From NCBI GenBank assembly GCA_027924585.1, contig BSBM01000076.1, positions 9,222,001 through 9,286,000 of the forward strand: a stretch of 64,000 nucleotides of DNA. Reading direction: 5' to 3'. Position 1 is the stretch's first letter; each line of letters opens with the position of its first letter. This document shows, one piece after another, positions 21,865 through 31,147 of this stretch. The notes beneath the pieces were generated by a model. It saw only the letters and a list, made by a program, of their open reading frames with translations. It was not told the DNA's origin and did not search any database. This stretch comes from Larix kaempferi. Its lineage: Eukaryota; Streptophyta; Pinopsida; Pinales; Pinaceae. Both the position numbers and the translations under genes were made by a program.

Positions 21865-24800
21865 ATGTCAAAGAAAGTAACAAAGAGGAAATCCAAGGCG
21901 ACTGAGTCGGGGTCAGATTTCGAGATCGTTCTAGAGACCAAAATAGAGACTGTGTATGAGGATACCAAACAAGTGACAGGGATTACCCCTGAATTCAAGT
22001 GGGGGGAACTATATTAGATGATCCGAGACCAGAATGTCCCTGGTGCGGTTCTTGAGGAAATGGTCTTATATCACAACATCAGGAAATCTGGCATTGCAAA
22101 ATTAGCTACGAGCCAAAATATTTTTCCTTGCTCAGGGGTCATTGGGTGGATTCTGTCACAAGATGACTCCACGTCAAGGATCATGTCTGACAACAAAGGA
22201 GAGGCATTTTCCTCGTTCCATCCAGCCCACATATTAGCATCATACAAGTTACCACACTCTCAGGTCCTGCTGACTGAATATTGGCTCAAAAGTCTTAACA
22301 TGAACACCCTCGAGTTCACCAAGAAATTATTAATACAAAGAAGGCAGATGAGGCAAAGAGAAAGCGGAGAGTATGAAATCCAAAGCCTAAGGACCCATTT
22401 CAGGATCATGGCCCTAATGCTAAGCAGGATTTTCTGCAAAGACGATGGGACTATTTATAAACTGAATTGGATACCTCTGATCCACCACGTAGCTTTCAAT
22501 GGTACAATATTTAACTGGGAAGACATCATCTTAGACATTCTGTCGTCAATAATAGCAGTTGCAAAAGGGGGAATAACCCAGAAGAAGGCATAATTTTACA
22601 TGTCCTCGTACCTTTTAGACTGCATTTTATGAAGGCATCGTTTCCCCAAGTTGGGTTGTATCTGGAATACGGTTGATTCCCCAATCTATGTTGCTTACAA
22701 GATTTTATGGGTGTAAAATTAGTCACAACAGATCTATTGAACAAGAATATCAATCACAAAGATGTAAAACAAATTGGAGTAAAAACTGTGCAAGAGAAAT
22801 GCATTAGTGCTCTATAATCCAGAATGGTGGAATTACAATACAATACTGTCACAATGAATGAGAAATTCGAATTAGCCAAGGAGGTCATTCGAATATACTG
22901 CATGGCATAGCTTGGCTCCAACTAGGAGTCCTCGTCATCAATCAGTGGTGGTCATCAATGCACAAGTAATTGTCATCCAGGTGTCAAACTAAGTCTAACT
23001 GAGTGTAATAAGTGTAACTGATGGTAATGTCACTAATGTAGGGAAGGAGGTCCAGTGGAGGGCACATGAGGATTTAAATGCACTCATACTAGGTAGTCAA
23101 GTCTCATCGGAGGTCAATCGGAGTGATAACAATAGTTAGGAGTCAGTCTAGCCTCAAATCAAGGAAAGACAACTAGATAACTGAAGTGAACTAGTATGGT
23201 AGGTGAGAAAAGGCGCACTAAGCAATATGAGGGCTAAATCTGAGTGGAAAGAAGCTCCCATGTGCTAGCAGACTAGGGACTAGGTGCTGGAGGCATCAAA
23301 CTGGTGATTGGGCAGCATGCAGATGCATGCAAAGTACATACTGAATGATGAGATATCCTAACAATGGGCCCATAAATACAAAGGTTATTACAAGACCATA
23401 TGTGAAGAACTTATCATGCCTTTGTACGAGCTAATCTTCAACAAAGAGACAAATTGCTTGTCTAAGAATGCCATGGCAGTCGTAGAACAATATGGGGATT
23501 AACTTTTTTCGCAGGAAGGCACGTATCTTAGGATGTATGGAGGTTCCAAACCGCCATCTCTCTTGCCCAAATATGCGACAGATTATGTAGTTCACAAAGA
23601 AGCAGTGATGCAAGTCTTCATAGCTGGGATTGGTGACTTCTTGCATGATTAGAAAAGGATTAATTCCCGCCATTTCCTTTCTGCATTGGGGCATATAAAT
23701 TCTCCAAGGTTAAAACTGCTAATGCTTTTGTTCAGGAATTGGAAGCTTTCCATTTTGGAGAGAATATTTTTATGAGAAATGACAGCTACAAAAAATTTGC
23801 AGAGCATTGTGCAGCAGTCAATGTACATTTTGACTATGCTAACTACTGGGACAAAGATGAGGAAATATTCAGAAGAGATAGCAATATGACTGAGTTCAAC
23901 AAATGCTTCCGTCCCAAAAGTGGAGCTAGTTTCGGCACTGCTGCCAAAGCTGCCAAGACGGAAGAAGAACAAAGGCTTAAAGAAGAGACTAAAAAGGCCC
24001 AGAAAAAAGATGCCAATAGGATTCAGAGAGAAGAAGCTGAAAGGTTTTAGAAGGGGCAGGACGACAGATTGCAGAAAGAAGAAGCTGAAATAATTAGGAG
24101 AGAAGAAGCCGAGAAGCTGCAAGAGATAAGAGAAAGAGCAGAAAAGGAAGCAGCTGAACAACAAAGTAAAAAAGAAGAAGAATATAAGTCCAAGATGGTT
24201 GTGGAAATGGGAAGTCCAAGCATGCAGAGCATGGACATAGACCCACCCCAAGGATCTAATGAAATACTCACAGGAGGTCACTTCCCTTTAGTTGAGCTCG
24301 GGCTCACACCATTTACCCCGTCAAAGGAGCACACTGTGGACCAATTTGACATAATCGTCTTTGACCGTAAGAGAAAAGCTATCATAAGGAAGACTGGAAA
24401 GAGAATGAAAATAAGATCCCAACCAAACACCATCACTCTTCAAGAAAGCACCGTCATGGAGGGTACACACAGGGATCCCCAGTTTATAGCATCCGTCAAT
24501 GTAGCTGCTGCCCAAGCAAGTGAAGATAACATTAAAAAACTAACGAATGATATTGAGCAAAGCAAACAAAAGTTGCGCAAATTAAAAGCTAATCTTTTGA
24601 AGGAACGAGCAGACGGGGTAGAATGGAAAAGGAAATATGACACCCTTCTATCAGAGCAAGAAAGAATAACGAACGAGTACCAAAACTTAGATGAAAAAAA
24701 GGAAGCATTAACTGTACAACTAATGATATTAGAAGTTGAGAAGAATGACCTTGAAGCCCGAGCCACTCAGCTGGAATCAGGCGAGTCAGATGCCAACAAA

Positions 24801-25557
24801 CAGGTTGAAGAACTAAAAGCTGAAGTAGAGGAGTTGGAAAAGGAAAAAGAGCTTATGACAGAACAACTAGAATTTGCAAACAATAGGAAGCAAGACTTAA
24901 CTCCTTTCCATGAACAGGCGTGTGACATTCATAAGAACATTTATCACTCACAAGAACTCATCACCGAGGAAGTCTGCTAGATGAAGGTGATGATATCAAG
25001 GATGAAGGAAAATTATGTTAAAGCTTTGAGACTCAGAAGGAAGTTCGTACGCACCATGGAAGAGATTAGGAAGCAAATTGAATGGAGAGAATGGAAATCA
25101 GGATTCCCAGGGCACCTACCTCATAAGACCGTCGCATATTTACAGCTGGATTCAGGTCTCATTGAGTTATGTAGAAAGTATGGTCTACGAATAAATAATC
25201 GGATCCCGAAAACCATCGAGCAGTGTACCAGCTTCTACCTGAAAAATCCATGAAATCCACGAGAAGTGTCAGCTGGTTATACCCCTGAACATGGAATATT
25301 TTCCTGACAGATACCAACACTTGTTAGAATTGCAGAACGAGCTGAGCACAGATCTGGACTATATAAAGAAACTAGACATACTGACAGGAGAAGACCTTCA
25401 TCAGTTCATTGGACAAGCTTCCATTCATGCCTACTTTCTAGAGGAAATCTACCAGGAAACGACAACAGGAGTAAAAAGTATAGAAGTAGATTTGTGTAAC
25501 CATGATATCTCTTTAAAAATGATGGGCCCCGTACAAAGTAATGTTATTTCAAGATAA
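21865..25557 (+). pseudogene. large coiled-coil protein gene of element X, broken
   Basis: It starts MSKKVTKRKSKATESGSDFE and can be followed for about 1,000 codons. An N-terminal globular part (21865-23740) includes MIRDQNVPGAVLEEMV, GVIGWILSQDD, FHPAHILASYKLP and FYMSSYLLDCILCRHRFPKL. The centre has runs of charged heptad-like sequence (23970-24200, E/K/R/A-rich; 24530-24950, LKEERA.., ELKAEVEELEKEKEL), a long predicted coiled coil. The C-terminal part runs to 25557 (NMEYFPDRYQHLLELQNEL). In-frame stops at 22015, 22591, 23500 and 23650, frameshifts near 23740 and 25240, and a solo LTR at 22712-23363 disable it; the frame resumes exactly across the solo LTR. The layout recalls the extra ORFs of plant Athila/Tat Gypsy elements, but I do not recognise the family with confidence. 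Confidence 0.7.
22712..23363 (-). mobile_element. solo LTR of the gag-only Copia family inside the element X gene
   Basis: Reverse-complemented, it matches the 16052-16754 LTR from TGTTAGGATATCTCATCATT through to TAATTTTACA, with internal deletions (652 bp). It is flanked by ATGGG at 22707-22711 and 23364-23368. Removing it and one ATGGG restores an open frame (KILW then AHKYKGYYK). One LTR is left after recombination between the two LTRs of a full element. Confidence 0.92.
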
Positions 25558-26393
25558 ATAGGCATGTGGGCCAAATACATCTTTGATGTGGAAAAGCCAG
25601 TTAGAAGCTACTTTTGTATTTTCTATTGTATAAACATTACAAACAATTTTGGAGATACTTAGGGTTAGGTTAGATGGTGAAGTCACTAGAAGACAAATCC
25701 TTGGAGTTACAAATAGAAGAAGAGAATAGAATAGAGGGACTTTTGGCAGGTACAATAGAGTTATACTATTTTGTATGAGAATTATTTTTCTGCTTAATAA
25801 AGAAGGATCAATTGCCTGGGGAAATCTAGCACATAGATTTTTGCTTGGAATATGTGGAATGCCATTGTGGAACTAATTCTTCATACATTCATATGCATAC
25901 TGTGATATTGTTCTAAGTTGTCTTGAATTAATTCATGGTTGTGAATGATTTCCTTTTCATGTGTAAATGTTGATGTGCTTATTGAGTAATAAAATGTTTA
26001 ATATATCAGAGTTATCTTCGGTATCTTTTATTTCCGCTGTAAATGTGCTTATTATGTTGAAACAACGATTTGTGAAGCTTTTATGTGCATTTCCAGTAAG
26101 TACTCTTCATCCATATTTTCTCCCCTCAAGGATAGTTTAGTTAGCTTAGATAGATCAGATAGATTAGATTAGATTACATGCATTTAAATAGGGCACTTGC
26201 ATCTCATATTAAATTAAAAAATACATAAATGGTGGACCGGGCCGCAACTAGTAAAACCAAACTTTAAATCACACACGGTAGTCGGGCCGTTAATCGGACG
26301 GATTCCCCACACCAAACGGTGGGCAATCTAATTGGGCTTGCTTATCGGGGAGAATCCCTAACTGCTGGTGCTATGAATTTCGAAGCATCAACA
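25558..26393 (+). other. 3' untranslated part and right end of element X
   Basis: AATAAA at 25796-25801 and another near 25987 are likely polyadenylation signals after the stop at 25555-25557. The last 180 bases are less AT-rich (GGACCGGGCCGC, GTCGGGCCGTTAATCGG) and end AGCATCAACA. No copy of this right end was found at the left end. Confidence 0.5.
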
Positions 26394-26489
26394 CAAGGTA
26401 TGGGCACTATGAGTTTGTGGTGGTTCCATTTGGTCTCACCAATGCACCAACTACATTCATGTGTTTCATGAATAGTGTTTTTAGCAAGT
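26394..26489 (+). pseudogene. Gypsy A reverse transcriptase, middle fragment
   Basis: Only 96 bases of Gypsy A lie between element X and the CACTA element. They encode [20 protein letters not shown] followed by [13 protein letters not shown] block 4, directly continuing the KTR that ends at 20015. The right end, AGT at 26487-26489, is the CACTA target copy. Confidence 0.9.
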
Positions 26490-27050
26490 CACTAGTACAT
26501 GTGCACATTTTCCCATGGAAAATCGTTTCTATAGCGACGAAAATGACCCCATATTCTCATCGCTATAGTCACACTTTGAACCTTCCATCGCTATGGCAGC
26601 AGGAAAGCGATGACACGTGGTGTGCGTGTATGATGTTTAAAAAACCGATTCATGTTGCTATAGCGACGTTAATATTTCGCTACAGCGACGGTTCTTCATC
26701 GTTATAGCAATGTTGGTGTGTGATACATCATCGCTATAGTGACGAAAAGAAATTGGTAATTCCTTTCCTAGGTGACGCTATTTCGTGGCTATAGCGACGA
26801 TACTTCCATCACTTGTATAACATGCTTGTCAATGTGTGCATGACGTATCGTCACTATAGCGACAACTAGACATGTACATAACGATGTTTTTTCTATACAA
26901 GCGACGATCATTATGTCGCTTGTATAGAAAAATCATCTTTATATCCACGGTTTTGACGCTATAACTACGGAATGATCGTCGCTATATCCACGGAATAACG
27001 TTTCCCGAGGAATTATTAAGTTATTTCCGCCGTTATAGCGACGATGTCTG
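26490..27050. repeat. left CACTA terminus and subterminal motif array
   Basis: After the terminal repeat at least eleven variants of the palindrome CGTCGCTATAGCGACG occur in both orientations between 26520 and 27050 (for example near 26527, 26558, 26589, 26658, 26679, 26728, 26791, 26846, 26970 and 27034). In CACTA elements such subterminal motifs bind the element's own regulatory protein and promote end pairing. Here each motif is itself near-palindromic, so orientation does not separate the copies. Confidence 0.88.
26888..26932. repeat. 18 bp perfect hairpin inside the left subterminal array
   Basis: TTTTTCTATACAAGCGAC (26888-26905) is followed by a 9-base loop and its exact reverse complement (26915-26932). 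It includes a GCGAC half-motif on each arm. Confidence 0.9.
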
Positions 27051-27170
27051 AGTATTTTTTTTTTTTTAAATTGATGTTGATGACCCTTCACTGTGATGGA
27101 TGGCCCATCCATTAGGGAAAAAGAAACAAGTATAGTTTATGCTCCAGATTAAAATTATTTTATGCTACAC

Positions 27171-27863
27171 TACAATAACAACTCTTTACCTGTAGCTATT
27201 GATTTTGTTGCACATATGAATACACGATTTCCTTCATGCCACTCAAATATTCAATTGGGTAGCTTATGTGTTGTCCCTGGTCGTGTAATATTTATAAACC
27301 CTGTGATATTTCTGGAAGCTTTTGGCCTTCCATCAATATACTAGTAGCTCCTTTGTTCAGATTGTTGTCTAGTAGTTGACAATAATTTGTTGCCACTATG
27401 TATTTCCGTATACTTCGTGTATATCGGACCAACACCAACCAATCATTGTATTTGTAGCATGGTATGACATACTCCATCAATTCAGTTTTAGTTCCATATT
27501 TGACCTTTATTCCATCCATGGAAAATATCCCCAATCCATGTAAAGACGATGGATCAATGCGATAAATATTCCCATTGAGGAAGAAATCCGTGTCCACTTG
27601 GGGTAGATCCTTGGGTATCCATCGTTTGACAAGATGTGTATACCTCAGGGGAAACTCAATGTCACCTATGATCTCGTTATCATAATCACATGATCCTCCT
27701 TCAGAAAGAAAAATTTCCACGCATCTATGAAATTTTCTCATTACCTTTTCACCTCTAGTTGATCTTGACCTGTTTGATATTGTAATAGACGTCTTTCAAC
27801 CTCTTTTAGTCTATCTTCCTCACTTGAGGAATATATATCCGACAAGTATCTATGTGGCGGTAC
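27171..27863 (-). pseudogene. SET-domain-like gene in the CACTA element, broken
   Basis: On the minus strand an exon starts at 27863 after a plausible acceptor (TTGTAG) and encodes VPPHRYLSDIYSSSEEDRL, then EVERRLLQYQ, a short charged segment. After a frame change near 27745 comes CVEIFLSEGGSCDYD, then NIYRIDPSSLHGLGIFSMDG, the SET N-terminal block (family: S.IHG.GLFA...I), and MEYV...YNDW..LVRYT. After a second frame change near 27350 comes YIDGRPKASRNITGFIN, then TRPGTTHKLPN and RVFICATKSIATGKELL, corresponding to the family's GN.ARFINHS..PN and the GEEL..DY end. The usual NHSC is replaced by an N-x-TRP form, and stops follow PN and KELLL. SET proteins are usually lysine methyltransferases; catalytic ability cannot be judged. 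Confidence 0.65.
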
Positions 27864-30800
27864 CTACAATATTTAAAATTAGGTATTTTTTATTGCATCC
27901 AAACATTATTTAGGTGCAAAATTGGTTTTATTATATAAATAATCTAGTTTTAGACCATCACATCCCCTTATGAATATCATTATCAAATACATACAAAAGT
28001 TACAAGTTGTCAATTTTTTCATAAGAAGGGGGTTGAATATCATTAAAAAGAACATTTTTATTGGTTACAAGTATACAAGGATTAAATGTTACATTAATGA
28101 CAAGTTTGGAGTTTGAAAAATTTACTTAAATTAATGCTCCTTTTAAGAATTGTTTTTAACAGTATAGTTTAGCTTCATTACAACTATTTTTAACTCATCA
28201 ACTTGCGCCATATATAAGTCATTTTAGAATTAGGTAAATCTGACAAAAATGGGTTTGACAACAAATCAACCCATTCTTGGATAATGGGAGAACAATGAAG
28301 AAGATTTGAGTGAATGCCATAGTGGGAATGAACCCACCTAAATCAAGTATTCTTTATGTTTTTCATGCTATATTTCTCTGGGGACAGTTCATTAGAACCT
28401 ATACTTATGAAGAACATCACATACAAGCAGAAAATAGTAGCAATGTCCATTTTGTAGGTTGTTTGATAGCACTGGGAATGTTGAGTTGTTTTTCAAAACC
28501 TTATAGACATTATGTATCTGTTTGCTCACCGCTTCGATTTTAGCCTATTATATATCAATGCAAATACTATTAGTTGTTGTAAAAGAAAATTTTTAGGGCT
28601 TGAAAGATATTCTCAAACAATTTCCACACTCTTATTAAACAACTTCTTTATATATATATGGACAACGAGTAGATTTATATGCAAGTTTGAAAATATTTTT
28701 CAGAAGAAATCGAGACATTTATAACATAAGACTTCTCCATGTTATCTACGACTTGGTTGAGGTTTCCTATGCACCCTAATATTAGGACCTTCCTCTCACA
28801 ATAAATACTAATGACCCCATCCATCATTCTATCTATTCTTTGTCCGGATATAAGTGTTTTATAAGCATATTTTGGATTTTCTTGATAGTCATGTAAGATA
28901 ATCATGGTTGGTTGCATTGGGATTCCAATAATCACCCCCCTACATTTATGCATCCTTGGAATCCTCACACCTAACTCTATCCTCTAATAGGGTTATCATA
29001 ACCCCAATGGTTGGTTCAATGGGTTGAACCATATGTCGAAAGCATGTTTCCAACTCTAGACCCTAATACAACAATTCCCATGACAAATGAAAACCAGCAT
29101 TTGCTCTCGTCTAATTCAACACACAAGCTCTATTTTAAACCACTATCCACAGAATGAATTGATTACAAATTGCATTGATTTGGATATGCAAACGTCCACG
29201 ATTCTCTTCCCATCTACTCAGTATTGGATTGGTTGTCAACATGGAAATGGTATAAACTCGCATCTCATGTATTGATTCGGGGAAAATTTCAAAACTCGCA
29301 CTTCATTGGTAGAACAAGATAACATGTTGTAATAAATCATGTTATCCATATACTCGAGATCAAGCACACATAACAATTGAGTGAATTTCTTAAAAAACAC
29401 AAGATAACACGCTAAAAAAAGCTGGTGGATGCACTCAAAATCAATTACACGTACCAATTCATTGTATATCTTAAAACTTGCATCTCATTGCTGAAAAGAA
29501 GATAGCGTGCTCTAATAACAAATGTTGTCGATTTACTCAAAGCACATATGATGTTAAAACTCGACTCTCATTGAACAAGATAAGGCTCTAATAGCAAATT
29601 TTATGGTTGTAATCACAATCAACTACACAAAACAAATCAATGCATATCTTCAAAACAAATATTGCATTCACGGGATCACAAAAACATTTTAGGAGGTCCT
29701 TTGCATGGGCCAATCGTTTGTAGATTTAGTTGAATGAGTTCTTATTCCCTTTGAAATTTTGAAGGTTTAGTTTTGTAATGTTATAATTGCAGGCATAAAT
29801 TTCATTGTGATTGGATTGGGAAAAAATAGTAATAGTTGTTGTAAGCATTTGATATGGATTGGGAACTATGAATGGAATAAAGTAAATGGTGATGGACATA
29901 AGGTTGTGTGCATGATAGATCACATGTGTGTTTTACTGTTATTGTTACATTTTTAACTGTCACAGGTCACAGTGAGACATTTAACAAGCTGCTGCTACCC
30001 TAGTTTAAAATTCACAGATTCCAATATTGATTTTACATGCAATTATGTCTTGTTGTTATAGCCACAAGTTTCTATATGAACCTCTTCACCAGTTCATGGA
30101 TCATACTACCCATTAAAAAATGCTCTTCATCAGTTGATGGATCATACTACACCATTAACAAATGCTTTGAAGGATTACGAATCTCAAGCAAGCTTTAGTA
30201 AAAAAAACACAATCCAATTTACAAATGGTTGACTTGAAAATATAATATTGCGATTGTATTGTTGTTTTATGCAAGCAAGTAATTGGACTGTGTTGAATTG
30301 GATGTGACATGAAAACAAATATATGCAACCCATCATGGATTTCAGTTCAATAATTGGAACTTTCCAAACCTTTTGTTTTTTATCCAAAGAATATGACGCT
30401 ACATCCTTTTGCAAAATTTCAAAACTTTGTCCATCTATTTAATTTTCCAACAATAAGATGTTGCATTTTAGTGGTTATCCAATCTGTAAATGTTGATTAA
30501 ACCATTTATACCCTTTGCAAGATAATTTCCTTGAGGCGGGGCTTATTATCGAACCAATTGAATGACCATACATTATTGAACCACTGGAATGACCACTATT
30601 GTTTACCTAATTATCCCGTTAACTGCATTCTAAAAAAAGGAGGAAAGGAATGAATCTAGTTCCAGTTTGAGAATGGATATAGTTCCAACAATGACACACC
30701 ACGTATCAAAATAAGAACATAATCACGTATGTTATCTTAAGATAATTGTAATCACTCTTGCAGCATCACCGTCAAAGCTAACCAATTATAAAAAGAACTT

Positions 30801-31147
30801 GTTTTTTGGAAATTTGACTATGCTGTGGTCTCAAAACTCCTATGCAGTGAACATTGTGGAACACATGTTGTAAATAAGAGACCGGAAGAAAAAAGTGGAT
30901 GTGTTCATGGTTGTGCAATGTTAGGAAAAAATTTAAAGGTTACAAATTTGCAAACAATTTCACACTTATCCAACATGCCCTAGCAATGGCAATTTATACA
31001 TAGGTGATATTGATAAGAGACACATACATTCCTAAATTCCTCATTGTGCTCAAAGATACAAAAGAGGGTAGGGATTACAAAAGACATCGTGCCCCTTTTT
31101 TGTCTCTGGCAGTCTCCTCTTCTCCTCTGCTCCGGTATCAAAATCCC
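27864..31147. other. CACTA interior, mostly non-coding
   Basis: No element boundary was identified here. A 97-codon minus-strand frame at 28675-28968 (MRIPRMHKCRGVIIGIPMQP...) lies upstream of the SET-like gene and could be one of its exons or chance; I do not recognise it. The stretch 29240-29650 has diverged units of about 115-130 bp built on AAAACTCGCATCTCATTG-like and GATAACATGCTAATAA-like words. The stretch 30082-30168 is a two-copy tandem duplication of about 43 bp (CAGTTCATGGATCATACTAC / CAGTTGATGGATCATACTAC). Confidence 0.45.

Larger units (their letters stand above)
20016..26393 (+). mobile_element. element X: unclassified 6.4 kb insertion carrying a coiled-coil gene
   Basis: It interrupts Gypsy A RT between KTR and YGHYEF. 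Its ends are TGTTGTTGCT and AGCATCAACA, a 10 bp imperfect inverted pair (9 of 10) of the TG...CA kind, flanked by CAAGG on both sides (20011-20015, 26394-26398). I could not find a direct terminal repeat between its two ends, so it is not an ordinary LTR element. It holds a GAAAC/TCGGC-rich repeat, a plant-style promoter, a 5' intron, a long broken gene and a polyadenylation signal. It may be an LTR element with mismatched or lost LTRs, a retrogene-like insertion moved in trans, or a DNA element with short inverted ends. Confidence 0.7.

Noticed and set aside
23649-24281. Minus-strand frame of 210 codons rich in Phe, Ser and Leu
   Set aside because: Antisense to the coiled-coil gene of element X; its composition is the mirror of Glu/Lys-rich codons.
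20016-26393. Element X as an ordinary LTR retrotransposon
   Set aside because: Despite TG...CA ends and a 5 bp duplication I could not find matching sequence between 20016-21700 and 25558-26393.
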